A stretch of DNA of 26,121 nt from Azolla pinnata (GCA_037176905.1 JBBBWG010020000.1:139199-165319), one strand, 5' to 3'; shown: positions 12,401 to 23,655, counted from the stretch's first letter. Numbers and translations are program-made. Notes: generated by a model not told the origin, from the sequence alone.

Positions 12401-12699
12401 GATCTAAAATGAGGGGGTCTGTGTTCCAAGCCTCTCGATTGGTTGTTGCATATGAATTCCGAGTCTAATGTATTTCATACTCTTTCAAGTAGACTCGTGA
12501 CCTTCGAGGGACTGTAGAGAACTTACAAATAAATATCGAGAGAGTTGCAAAGATACTTGTGTCAACACGCATGGAGACTCTTCCGAAAGTTGTTAATTGT
12601 CACACTTCTGCATGCATGCGACGAAAAGGTTTTTTGCGTACATTTCTTGTAAGCAGCTTTAGGGATTATCTTGAGTCAGGAAAAAATTTTGATGGGATA
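9444..12699. other. Intergenic AT-rich DNA, no supported gene
   Basis: I read no exon with recognisable homology here. A TATA-like CTCTATAAATAA lies at 9964-9975 on the plus strand and another CACTATAAATG near 12159, neither followed by a supportable coding region. A tRNA-like A-box/B-box pair near 12385-12433 is discussed as a finding. Confidence 0.55.
11896..11921. repeat. Perfect 26-bp palindrome
   Basis: cctaatggattca followed directly by tgaatccattagg. The two halves are exact reverse complements with no spacer, and pairing stops outside them. Confidence 0.9.
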
Positions 12700-13929
12700 T
12701 TCTTATGAAAAAAGAACTAAGTTATCGTGAACCATTGGGGACATTTTCGCACTAAATTTGTCAAAGATGAACATATTGAATTCTTGATAGCGTCGATACA
12801 CCATCGTGGGCTCAACGGGAGGCTGGATTTGTGGGGAATACATAAGGATGTCAACACGTGTTGTCGGTTGCGTGGTGCTATCCACGCATTTGTTCTTTCA
12901 AAGCTCCCAGCACGATGGCATCGGATGGACAATGTCGAGAGAGAAACCACGGATGGGAATCAATCCAGTGGTGGTGTTAGTCATCTGGAGACGAAAACAC
13001 CCCTCGGAAACAGCTCGATTCGGGCTCACCAAACAACGTTTTCAAGTTAAGCAGGATTAGTATCTCCCTGCAAGTCGGTTTTTTTTTGTTCGTCACAATT
13101 AGCAGTAAAGAGAGGGGCCCAAAGCAAAGCATGCAGGACGCTGGCTCGAAAAACCATTTCTGATTATTGAAATCGCGGAACAGAAAGAAGATTGGGCTAA
13201 GCACAGGGCTCGTGGAAAATCCAGAGATGTCGCAGAACGTGCACCGCGAAATTCCACGTACGCTCTGTGTGCGTGTGTGGTTGTCGAGCGATGCATGCAT
13301 TTTCCTCGGGACAGCACCGCCCCCACCCCCCCCCCAGAGAAGCGCATCGTCTACATTCAAAGCGCAGGCTACAAGAACGATGGTGATGCATTGTCAGGCA
13401 GGCAGGCACCATGCACGCAATCATAATCGGTCGATTTTCGCCCATCTTCATCGCAAACACAGCAACAGGAAAGCGGAAGAAGCCTAAAAGGCTAGGCACA
13501 GAAACAGAAACAGAAGCAGGAACGGAGCGGAACGGAACGAAACAAAAACGCTCGAAAGGCCACCCATCCATCGATCCGATCGCAGACACCCCAACACACA
13601 GAGCGAGGAGCACAGCTGCAGCAAGCAGGGGGCCCATGCCGACAAGCAGCTCACAAGCTGGTGGGGGGCTCCAGAAGGGAGGCCTCAATCAACCCCAATT
13701 CCTCATCAATGAAGCTTTTCTCCGATGGTTCGACGATCTCCGGCGGCAGAGGGGCCCCTCCAGACTTTGGGAACTCTTGCTACCCAAGTCAAGTCTTTTG
13801 GGGTTCCAATACCTTGGCCAAGAACAAGATGAACAAGATACAAAACAATAACCTTTGCCTCTAAATTTGGCCCCATTTTGGCCATTCCATATCATCTCCT
13901 CTATTTCTCTCTTCCCCTCTTCCCCCCAA
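12700..13929. other. Higher-GC intergenic stretch upstream of the ACR-like gene
   Basis: GC content rises here and overlapping ORFs occur on both strands, but none shows a recognisable domain. A C-rich tract lies at 13319-13335 and a purine-rich GAAACAGAAACAGAAGCAGG-type stretch at 13500-13540. The last ~60 bp is CT-rich, leading into the minisatellite. This may include distal promoter or leader sequence of the gene at 14618. Confidence 0.45.
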
Positions 13930-14371
13930 CAGTGCCCACAACCCCTAATCTTCCCCTGTTTCCAATCACTGCCCACAACCCTAATCTCTCTCACCTGTTT
14001 CCATCACTGCCCACAACCCTAATTTCACCTGTTTCCAGCACTGCCCACAACCCTAATCTCTCTCACCTGTTCCCAGCACTGCCCACAACCCTAATCTCTC
14101 TCACCTGTTTCCAATCACTGCCCACAACCCTAATCTCTCTCACCTGTTTCCATCACTGCCCACAACCCTAATCTCTCTCGCCTGTTTCCATCACTGCCCA
14201 CAACCCTAATCTCTCTCGCCTGTTTCCATCGCTGCCCACAACCCTAATCTCGCCTGTTTCCATCACTGCCCACAACCCTAATCTCTCTCACCTGTTTCCA
14301 ATCACTGCCCACAACCCTAATCTCTTTCACCTGTTTCCAATCACTGCCCACAACCCTAATCTCACCTGCTT
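13930..14371 (+). repeat. Twelve-copy ~38-bp minisatellite containing AACCCTAA, upstream of the ACR-like gene
   Basis: Units read CTGCCCACAACCCTAATCTC, then TCTCACCTGTTTCCATCA. I count 12 occurrences of the GCCCACAACCC(C)TAAT core. Most full units are 38-39 bp; three lack an internal CTCTC block and are about 34 bp. Substitutions are few (TCACC/TCGCC, CATCA/CAATCA/CAGCA), indicating recent expansion. It ends about 250 bp before the ATG at 14618, so it lies in the promoter or 5' leader. Confidence 0.95.
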
Positions 14372-14595
14372 GGACAGCGCCCGCTGTATAGATTGAGCGT
14401 GGAGACCGTATCCCGGCCCAAATCAGAGGGCGGGAAATCCAGTGTCTCCCCTTCCCTCAATCGTCCACTTTGAAACAGATTCTAATACAAAGGAAAGGCT
14501 GATTTCTCCCTAGGCCTTTGACCCTCTTGATTGTCCATACTCCCGAACCCCTGATTCGAGAGATATATGCAATATATACACTACGCAATATATTA

Positions 14596-14611
14596 GATAG
14601 ATAGATAGATA
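14596..14611 (+). repeat. (GATA)4 directly before the ACR-like start codon
   Basis: Four GATA units ending seven bases before the ATG at 14618, within the likely 5' leader. Confidence 0.85.
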
Positions 14612-14617
14612 AAGCAG

Positions 14618-17600
14618 ATGGTCTGTGCTCTTGTGAAGCCGGATTGTGTAGACAGAGACATCAACTCGGAGTACAAAGTCAGAGACAATGTGTTCGAGGA
14701 TAGGATTGTGTTCGATTTCGGGAAGAAGAAAGGTCAAGATCCGACCGTAATAACAGTCAACTGTATAGATAAGATCGGTCTTGCATCTGACCTTACCCGC
14801 ACCATTCTTGAATTCGGTTTGGATGTCAGCCGTGCAGGTAGGTCAACGATCCCTACCCATTTCCTGTTTATTGACTTCCATACTCTCGTTTTTCTTAACA
14901 TCTTGTAAGCTCTGCTCCAAGCTTGTATGTGTATAACTTGATTTGATATATCAATGTGTGCAACTGTCATTGCGTCGAATCGAAAATTGTGACTTGCTGC
15001 TTGTTTGATTTCCCTTTCGATTCTGCATTGTTACTTCTTCATGGCAATAAGCATGCGGTTGTATATATGATTTCCTTAACCTATCTGTGCAGCTCGATTC
15101 GATGGATTTCATCTGGTCGTTCAGTTGATTCATCTTATGTGAATCTGAATCATTCATAGATGTTCAGTTGATTCATCTCATAGTGAATCTGAATCATTCA
15201 TAGATATTCAGTTATAATTTCTATACTGTTTTAGAAATGGACAAAACCTGCGAACCACATAGATATTGTTTACGTGTTTACATTGAAATTGTAGATGTAA
15301 AATGGAGATTATGTTTTAAAACTACTTCCTTCCAAGTATTCTAAAAGTGATTGTCATCATAAAATTCATATTTTTCACCAAACTTGGGAATTTCTGTATC
15401 CTTTTTTGTATCAGATTTCTGCACTGATCTGCCTTGGTGTTACATGGTCCTGTGGGTTGTCCCAACTCGAGGTTCAAGTCAAACCATTCAATGGGAGCTT
15501 TTAAGGACACGCCTCATCTTGGCGCTGCCATCTCCATTGCTTCCTATTTTCCTGGCCCCGGCCCCGAAGATCGAGAGGAAGAAGATATGTCTCCTACAAA
15601 CTTGGACTGAGAACCGACTAGGACTCCTAAATGGTAATGCCAGATGATCTTATTTTCTTTAAATGGCTTTTGCTCAATCATGCTCTTAAACTAGAGAAAC
15701 CCAAGCCAACTCGTGTTATATATGTTATGTCTGTGGGTGAAAGCATGAAAATGGAACACTGATCGATTGGCTTGAGGTTGCTGATTAGCATTAGAAAAGT
15801 TGGTAGAATCAAACACCATAAGAATAAGTTAAATAAATTTGAAGACATATCTAGCTCCAAGCTGTATTTAAAAATTAACTTGTGTGCATATAAATTTTGG
15901 TATGTGCTTACTAGCTACTATACTTGAAGTAGATAATGAAATAGTGAGTTTGCTAAGTTATTGTTCCTATTCTCATGCTTTGACCCATGAATGTATCTGT
16001 CCACATATGTATCTTTTGTTCCATTTATTATGCGTGAATGAGCATGTGTTCTTGCATGACAGGTATTAGTTACGTCGGATGTCTCATTGATTTGATATAT
16101 GGTATCTTTTTTAAACATGAATAGACATGACACAGGCTCTTTGGGATCATGAGCTCGACATCGAGAGGTTCAATGCATTAACAACTCCTGAAGGAAGAAT
16201 TGTCAATGTGTTTGGCTTCAATGACTCGAGGTTAGGACCCATATATCCTTGTGCTTTAGGATTGGAGGCATTAAGTGAAATTCGAGGCCTTCACCTATTG
16301 CTATTTTGGTGATTTTGTTAAAATGGGTAAAATATCATGAAACATTCATATAGGCCAATCATTATATGCATTAACAAGGGATGAGTTGATTTCAAGCATT
16401 CCTATCTATACTAGTAGAACCGTAGAATAAAATTTTCTGCTGTAGTAGAATATCCTGCATAGAAAAGTAGTTGAAGATGAGAGGATGGACAATGTTTGGT
16501 TGAAATAAGAGTTTTATTTATTTATTAATATAGCATTTTTATATTAAACTCAATAAAAACAGATTCCTCATTTTTTATAAACCAAAAGTTAACCTAGCAA
16601 GATGGCCTGAAGTATGCTATCCTATCAAGCAAGTATAGTTCTGTGTATTTTTATTCAAATGCCTAATCCTTTTGTATGCATATGAGAAAGGTCGAGTGGA
16701 GTCTGATCTCCGTGAAAATTATTTTTCTTTCAGGAAGGTATTACATAGCAAGAAGAATCGTGAATTGGTATATGAGAGTGTGAAATCAATATTAGGGCCA
16801 TACCAGCTCTGCAAACTTATCCCTGGAACTGCTGAAGATGTTGATAAATCCTCAGATCCGGTCTTACTGTCTGATATCCCTATTGAATTGCTCAGTGAAA
16901 GATTTCCAGGGGATGATCCAACTTCAAAACTGTCCATCAGCATCCAAAATTCTTTTACCAGGCCATATACTCTCCTCCAGATCAAGTACCAATTCAGAAG
17001 AGGCTTCCTTTATGATTGCATTAGGGTGCTTCAAGATTGCAAGTTACAGGTAAATCTTTTATCAACTGGAAAATCTCTTATAGCGTTGATTCAGAAAAGT
17101 TTCACCTTGTGAACCTAAAAAACTGGAGGTAGAGAAGATTGCAACTGAAAGCTGAAAGTGTTTTTTACTACAACATCTATTATAGCATCTGTTTTTCATT
17201 TCGTTGAATCCAAGACCCTTGATTTGAGCATAAACATTCTCTTGTAATCTCAAAATAACATTATGCAATGTTTTAAGCAGGGAAAACCCACAGTTTAGGT
17301 CTATGTTTTGTTAATGCCATGCACAACTTATGCAATATTTTGCAATCTTGGACTACAGATTGCACATGGTCGTTTCTCGAGATCAACAGAAGGTGTGGTG
17401 GAGCTGGAATTATTAATATTGCAAGCGGATGGATATAAATTGTGCGATCCTAACGAACAGGAATTATTAGAGAAGAAATTGGCATCCAGTATATGTGATC
17501 CCATAAGGGTAATGCTTGTCAATAAAGGTCTAAATAATAGGGAGCTCTTGATCGCATCCGCTGTGGAGGGGACTGGAAATAGCCGGCCTCGACTTTTATA

Positions 17601-18411
17601 TGACGCTACTCTGGCCTTAAAAATGCTGGAGATCTTTATCTTTAAGGTAATGGAAAGGTTTTGCCCTTATGGAATTCAGCCAAATTAATATTTCTTTTGT
17701 AGTAGTTCATGTTTTCTCTGTAGTTTGAACCATAAACCCTCAATCTAAATTGTTTGTTCCCTATAATGATTCTTTCATTGTCGGTTTTTGTTTTTGTCCG
17801 TAATTTTGTTTCACTGTGAATTCATGTTTTCTCTGTAGTTTTAGCAAAAACCCTAAACCTTAAGTCCCAGGTTCTACTCCTAAAATCCAAAATCCTAAGC
17901 GCCAGACCCTAAATTAATTGTTCCCTATAAAGATTCTCTTATTATGGTTCTTTGTTTTATTTCTATTTCCTGCTATATGTTTTGGCCATTGTGTTGAAAG
18001 GCCAACAATGTGGTTGTTCCAGCTCTTGGTTATTCCAGCTCTTTCACAGTGGGTTACACCCTGAACCCTCAAGTAGCAATAAGTTGTCACTATAGGATAT
18101 TTTCATAGTGGGCTTATATTTTGGTCTGCAGCAAAGAATAACCAACTTTTTCGCTTTGTCTTGATAATCTGGCAATGTGCTACAATGATTCTTTCATAGC
18201 AGGTTTGTGTTTGCTCCATAGTGTTTTTTAGAGCTAAATATGCCTGTTACTTTTTGACATTGTTTGGCAGGCCGACAATGTGATTGTTCCTTATAATGAT
18301 CGGAAATGGGAGGTATATCGGTTCTTGTTTGTCGAGCCACCTGATTTTCGATATAAGAACCGTATTGTTGAGAGGGTGATGGATGTACTGGTGGGTGGAG
18401 CAACCTCCTAA
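14618..18411 (+). CDS. ACT domain-containing repeat protein, ACR9/ACR10-like, six exons, 429 aa
   Basis: Exons: 14618-14837, 15415-15633, 16125-16230, 16734-17049, 17359-17646, 18271-18411. All introns are GT-AG and the phases (1, 1, 2, 0, 0) join without a stop. The size fits plant ACR9/ACR10 proteins (a little over 400 residues). ACT repeat 1 spans about residues 42-95 (PTVITVNCIDKIGLASDLTR ... WCYMVLWVVP). Repeat 2 spans about 131-182 (ICLLQTWTENRLGLLNDMTQ ... TTPEGRIVNVFGFNDSR). Repeat 3 starts near 262 (YTLLQIKYQFRRGFLYDC) and continues in exon 5 as IAHGRFSRSTEGVVELELL. The C-terminal repeat reads SRPRLLYDATLALKMLEIF and WEVYRFLFVE. ACT domains usually bind small ligands such as amino acids; the exact role of these plant proteins is poorly defined. 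The usual DVSTDGKWCY motif is altered to DFCTDLPWCY and the linker after repeat 1 is odd, so this copy is divergent but intact. A minisatellite lies in its promoter. Confidence 0.92.
15119..15205 (+). repeat. 43-bp tandem duplication in ACR-like intron 1
   Basis: Two copies of GTTCAGTTGATTCATC followed by GTGAATCTGAATCATTCATA, at 15119-15161 and 15162-15205, plus the first bases of a third. The second copy has a small insertion. Confidence 0.9.
17647..18270 (+). other. ACR-like intron 5, built of degenerate repeats
   Basis: The intron repeats several phrases: TTCATGTTTTCTCTGTAGTT (17708 and 17822), TGTTCCCTATAA(T/A)GATTC (17756, 17919), ACAATGATTCTTTCAT (18182), plus telo-box AAACCCTAAACC (about 17848). 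It also holds a copy of the end of the intron and start of exon 6 at 17983-18020. The donor is gtaatg and the acceptor TTTGGCAG. Confidence 0.75.
17983..18020 (+). repeat. Partial copy of the exon 6 start inside intron 5
   Basis: GCCAACAATGTGGTTGTTCC at 18001-18020 matches the true exon 6 start GCCGACAATGTGATTGTTCC (18271-18290) at 18 of 20 bases. The preceding CATTGTGTTGAAAG resembles CATTGTTTGGCAG, with AAG in place of CAG at the splice site. Confidence 0.85.
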
Positions 18412-21400
18412 ACTGTGAGTTACTTGTTCGTAAGGTTTACAGCGATGAAATAATTCATTCTTTCATTTCAACCACAATAATTCCTTCTTAGTTGTAACAT
18501 CGAAATTATTCTGTGTAAGTGATGCTGCATGCTGTCCAGCATGCTTCTACTATAGTATCAATAGATCTGTACATAAATATGTATAGATATATAGGTATAT
18601 ATTCTCTCTGATATCAATCATGATATCAACCATGTATGAATCAGCTCAATTAATAAGGAAGTTCAAAAAGATCAGCATCCAGCTCAAAATTGATGTTTTT
18701 TAGCATTGTGCACATGTTTAGTAAGCACATCATAATTCTGCTATATTACTTTCACGATTCTTTCATTGCATTGCAATTGTATTATTATTGCAACGACATC
18801 CTTTTCATATGAATGAGATGGGTATCATTGGTACACTACACAGAAACCGGGGCTGTATTTTGGGAAAAAGTTCAATCATTGAACCAAACCAACTGGGTTA
18901 TCAAAGTCAGAATCATACGGCTAGACTCGTTCAAATTGAAAATTCAAAAAAGCGTCACAAACCTACCCAAAATTGAACCATTTAGAAAAGCATAAGCGGT
19001 TGAAATGTTTAAGAGAATAATTCTCATGACGTGTGACCTTGAAAGAAATTCTAATTCGGATGTGCCGAGTTTGATGGATTAGTTCTATTATTGAACTTAA
19101 GAAAATTTGATTTGCGTGTTGAATAGTTAGCTAATTTGGGAGCCAAATCATGAACCTATTTTTTTTTTTAATCAGATTTAAGCAAACGAAACCATTTAAT
19201 TATCAAAGTGTAAGGCTAAACATGTTTAATTAGCAAAATGCAAGGGTACAATGGTGATTATTTACCGCTAAGATGAACTGCTACACTACTTTCTATATAA
19301 CTTTCCTACTGTGGTGCTTCCGCTAACTACCAAGTCAAATAATCTTCCTTTTAAATGATGATCGAATTATCTGAACACAAATTATCTTCCTTTTAAGTGT
19401 CCACATCTGCACAAAAGATTATCTGAATTCACATTGTTGTAAACTGATATAGAGTTGTGATTAGCACCCTAAATGGGCCTTTGATTTTTGGTGGGTTAAT
19501 GCAATACAGGTCTAGTAATGAAACATTTGCTAGGAAAATGAACCACTGTGGAGGAATTGTATATACATATTTCAAAAATCTTGGTGGTTCTTTTTGTGGC
19601 ATGCAAGACACATTATGAATGGATGATAAATTTACATTCTTCGTATTTTTAATTCCCTCATGGATTAGGGTTTAGGGTTCACATATCTTCATGTATTGCA
19701 AAGCCCATGTCAAATAAGGTTTATATACAAAGTTGATGAGATTCTCTAACTATCGAGGTGGAAGTGTATCAATGAAATATTCTCTTAAGCACTCGTGTTT
19801 GTGTCTCCCACTATAGAAATCTTAGAGAACAACTGTACCATCATTTCAAGGCTATAAAATACCACATCCATGTGTGCTCGTGTGTGTCTGAAATTTGAAT
19901 AAAGAGACGGAGAATCAAAATTTGGAGAAAATTTTAAAATACTCGTTTCTCTTAGATCATGAATGGTTGACGATTAAAATTTAAATCAAGGATAGTGTCA
20001 AGGATAAGTGATAGAACCGAATCGAACCAAATTGAATTGCAAATATCACGGTTCAGCTTGACCCACGAGGTTTAGCTTCACGTTTAGCTTAAGAACTGTT
20101 TCATGAGTTTAATTTTCGTTCAAGCCATTATTAGTTTAATTCGAAACTACGGTCTTTAAAGGTCTAGGTTAAACTTGTGCAGCCTATGAAAGCTTATACA
20201 ATTTTTTAACTATAATGTGGTTTTGTAGTTTTATAATTGTCTTCTCATGGTATTTTAGAAATAAAGAACAAAGATAATAGGTATATATACATGTTATGGC
20301 GGAGTTTTGTGTCGAGGATCACAGGAATTACGATTCTATTTGATTTTGTAACAGAGGCTTCAAATCATAAAAAATGATGCAAATTAGTTCGGTTCGGTTT
20401 GATCCAGTTTAGTTTGGTTTAAAAGTCAGCTCAATTCACCTAGTCCTCACTTAAGTTAAAGTCACATGGTTTCAGCTCAAACAAGTTCACTTGATGATGG
20501 TTTAGTCTTAACTTTGTGTTTGGGCTAATTGAAGATTTCTTATTATTGGCTTGGCTCGGTTTGGTTCGATTCAGTTTATTTTAGTTTAGATCAATGTGCT
20601 AAAAACTAAATTGAACCGGACCCATTACTATATATATATATATAATATTTTAGGTGGTTTTAGATACAAATGCCTTCCATTTTTTCATGATCTTGATGAG
20701 CCTCCACCTTATGATCTTTGAAATAGTTGTTACCATCCCATTTTTACCCTTCATTTCTTTGTGGAACTAACAAATTTTATTAGGTGCACATATATCATGA
20801 CCATAATAGGTTTTTTTAAAATAAGAAGTTTCTCCATTTAAAAGTTTATTTTCTTTTTCATATTTGAATATTTTATTAAATTTACTACTCTTCTGGTTTG
20901 AAACATTCTTAAAAAGTTTCTCCATTTAAAAGTTTATTAAAAAACTATCAATGTCGTAAATTATCATATTTAGGGTTTAGGGTTTAGGGTTTCTGAATAG
21001 GCGTGTTGCTGTATAAGGAGCCCTAGTGATGGCCGCTAGGAATTCAATAATATTGCAGGGCAATGGGTTGCTAGTGCTGTGGAGAGACCGATTCGATTCG
21101 ATGGATCGAAACCCTTTTTCCTAAAGGCACATATATATTGCACAAAGTGATCATACCAGCATATATTCATCAGTTTCATGGGCAATAATCATCATCATCA
21201 TCATCATCATGCAATGGCCAGGCTGGCAGGGGACCACAGACCTGCATGATCATTAATAGTGCCCGATTAATTTATCGTACATTTTGTTGACGAATCTTGA
21301 CGGTATGGGACCAGCTCAAACAGCAGTATCATGATATTGGCGCATTATCATATCGTTGTGCCACTTCTTTTCTACCAAACAGCAAATCATCTTGCTAGTG

Positions 21401-22541
21401 CTCGCAACAACAGCATCTGATATCTACGATGCAGCTCGCTAGCTATGTATATCTGCGTCTACTTTGGATGATTGGGTACACATCCCACTGTTGTATCTTT
21501 TGTCTCATGGGCCAATGTCGGTCTTAGAAGACGTTAATATATCTTTCTTTCTTTCTTCCTTTCTTTCTTTCGACTCACTGTGGCCCTATCTATAATATAA
21601 AATCAATACAATACAATTCTCGGCCTGCGGTGGTGGTGCTTGCTTGAATGGCATGTAAACAATAATTCTCGCTCGCACTCGCACTTTTACTGCCGCATGG
21701 CGCAACAATAATTGCTGCTAAAGTTTCTACATGTAGGACAGAAGAAGAAGAAGAAGAAGAAGACATGATTTGATAATATGCTTTGGGGCATAGGAGAAGC
21801 AAGCTGATCAGATGCAAGTACCCTCCACTAAAGTCTTGGCGACGTTTCGACACTACATGGCGCCGTGCTTATCTCTTCGTGCTTGGATTCTGTGGCCAAG
21901 ACTCGGGATCTGGCCCCAACTTTCGCGCCGATCTCAGTAGTAGAATGATCCGTGGACAAGCTCCTCAAAAACTCTTCCAGTATAAGCGTCGATCGACCGG
22001 GATCGTCTGACATTTCCCTCGATCTTATTATAATGCATCGATACTATCGATCGGTGCTTTGGGCAAGACGTTTGTATGTGATCGATCAGACGATTAGTTA
22101 TGTCGACCTGTGCATCAGCGTCATGGGGTAGCTGGTCGATTCGCACACTGGTCATTATAATCGAAAACCGATCTAAACGATTTCCGTGGGCTTCTGCTTA
22201 GTATTATTAACTTTGCAGCTTCTTCCAACTTAGTTATATTACACACTAACCACGCGGTTAATCAGGCCCTCATTTCCAAATCCAGCACCAATTACATGAA
22301 TAAAACAAGCTGATCAATAGACACTAATAACTATATATGACATATTTACGGTGGCTATTCATTCATGTTTATCAACATTCTTATATATATATATATATAT
22401 ATAATTATCCCACAATTTTCTTGGTAATTATTGTGATGGCACAAAATTAGAGGAGGCAATCAAGAAAGGAGCTTTACATATTGGGTGAAATTTGCAAGAA
22501 GATCACAGCAAGAGATCATCAGATGGTTATGTGCAGATGGA
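18412..22541. other. Intergenic AT-rich DNA downstream of the ACR-like gene, no supported gene
   Basis: The first ~100 bp should be the ACR-like 3' UTR (AATAAT-type poly(A) motifs near 18450-18480). From 19980 to 20620 the DNA repeats variants of GGTTCGGTTTGGTTT in both orientations, which looks like old transposon sequence. Telo-boxes occur at 19664-19680 and, as three units of TTTAGGG, at 20969-20993. Microsatellites: (CAT)n 21189-21210, CTTT 21543-21571, (GAA)n 21741-21762, (TA)n 22382-22402. A slightly GC-richer stretch at 21780-22160 is open in several frames, but I recognise no domain. Confidence 0.55.
20969..20993 (-). repeat. Three tandem TTTAGGG telomere-type units
   Basis: TTTAGGG three times followed by TTTC; plant-type interstitial telomeric repeat with no gene immediately beside it. 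Confidence 0.85.
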
Positions 22542-23079
22542 TCAAGGAAGACTTTGTCTGACCTTTGATTCGATCTTAACCAACTTGAAGGCCACAGCAA
22601 TGACAGTAATCCCACCGGCGCCGTGGGCGATCCACCGATCTCCCACCCAATTTATGTGATTAGCGGAGCGCCCAATCTTGATTAAGGCAGTGCTTACGCA
22701 CTAATCACGATCCCGAGAGCTCCCAACAACAGCGCCATTAATAGAACTAAATTAGAAGCATTAAACAACGATCAATCAATCAGCCTGAGCTTTTGCAAGC
22801 TAGGATTGCACAATAGAATTAGCTAACATTAATGATGGTAGAAGCAATTAGTTGTTGAGTTTAAACTTGGGATCGAAAGGATAGCGGCCAAGAAAGAAGC
22901 TGCTGATCAAACCTGATTTCTAAGAGTGATTAAGGATAATATCCCAAGAAATTAAGATGATTTCTGACCCGCACCTGATAAGATTCGGATCTGGGGCCGG
23001 ACGCGAATTCTGGTGGCGGAGCTATCTGGAAAATAATTGGCAGAAGATAACAAGTTAATTCGCCGGACGAATCACGCAT
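22542..23079 (-). CDS. Possible small two-exon gene of unknown family
   Basis: The strongest part is the last exon, ending in a TGA at 22544-22542, which reads IGRSANHINWVGDRWIAHGA then GGITVIAVAFKLVKIESKVR and QSLP. It has balanced, protein-like composition with a hydrophobic segment that could be a membrane helix. Its acceptor would be gtgattag (exon starts at 22700, CVSTALIK) or tcaag (exon starts at 22676). Upstream, 23079-22975 is open from an ATG directly after a stop, reads MRDSSGEL ... IAPPPEFASGPRSESYQ, and ends at a good donor, CAG|gtgcgg. The junction is phase 0 and the protein would be about 87-95 residues. An acceptor-like ttttccag precedes IAPPPEF, so an unseen upstream exon could replace the ATG. 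I do not recognise the family. Seen: open frame and splice-like sites. Inferred: that it is a gene. Confidence 0.35.
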
Positions 23080-23487
23080 TCAAGCACATGATTGATGCCT
23101 GATCTTCGATGAGAGATCCGTGGCTCATTTGCAAGCGATATCGCATGATTGACGCTGCTTCCAACAAACAAATGCAATAATATGGATCCATCCAAGGGAA
23201 CATGAGATTTCTCTGAGGAGCAGCACCGGGTCCAATATGTTGTCCCTTAGTTATCGTATTATCCATGGCCCAGCACCAATCAGTATGAAATGATGTAGAT
23301 TTCCTGATCATATTGTAGACTAGACTATATAGTACTTGCAATCTAGGGAGAATGGAATTGAATGACCCAGTAAGACTCAAACAGTAATCAAGCAAAATTA
23401 TGAAGTGAAGGCGGTAGAGCAAACGCTAACAACGAATCGAGAGAGGTGATTCAATTGTTATCTAACCATTCGGATAGACATATAGGT

Positions 23488-23502
23488 GGGGGGGGGGGGG
23501 GG
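23488..23502 (+). repeat. Poly-G tract
   Basis: Fifteen consecutive G residues. Homopolymer length here is likely to be unreliable in any assembly. Confidence 0.9.
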
Positions 23503-23655
23503 TGTGAAACGGGGAAAAAACCTAGCTATGTACTATAGAATGGACATTAAATATTTCTCTTTCAACTCTTTCCCTTAGCTATGTAGTGTAATGTAATGGA
23601 CATCCAATCTTTCTCTCTTAAACTCTTCTTTTTGACCTCCCCCACTCTTTTGTTA

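Noticed and set aside
13411..13851. 146-codon plus-strand ORF upstream of the minisatellite
   Set aside because: Low-complexity Thr/Glu/Arg start and no domain; both strands are open here because of raised GC.
13878..14171. Plus-strand ORF of repeated Pro-Thr-Thr-Leu-Ile-Ser units
   Set aside because: It is a readout of the 39-bp minisatellite units; 34-bp units elsewhere in the array break the frame.
13930..14371. CRISPR-like regular repeat array
   Set aside because: Plant nuclear DNA; units are directly adjacent and diverge internally, with no unique spacers.
21783..22155. Overlapping ORFs on both strands in a slightly GC-rich stretch
   Set aside because: No domain, no splice borders and several frames equally open.
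23072..23422. 116-codon minus-strand ORF with GPGAAPQRNLMFPWMDPYYC
   Set aside because: Looks partly protein-like but I recognise no family, and no splice context links it to the small gene below it; left uncalled.
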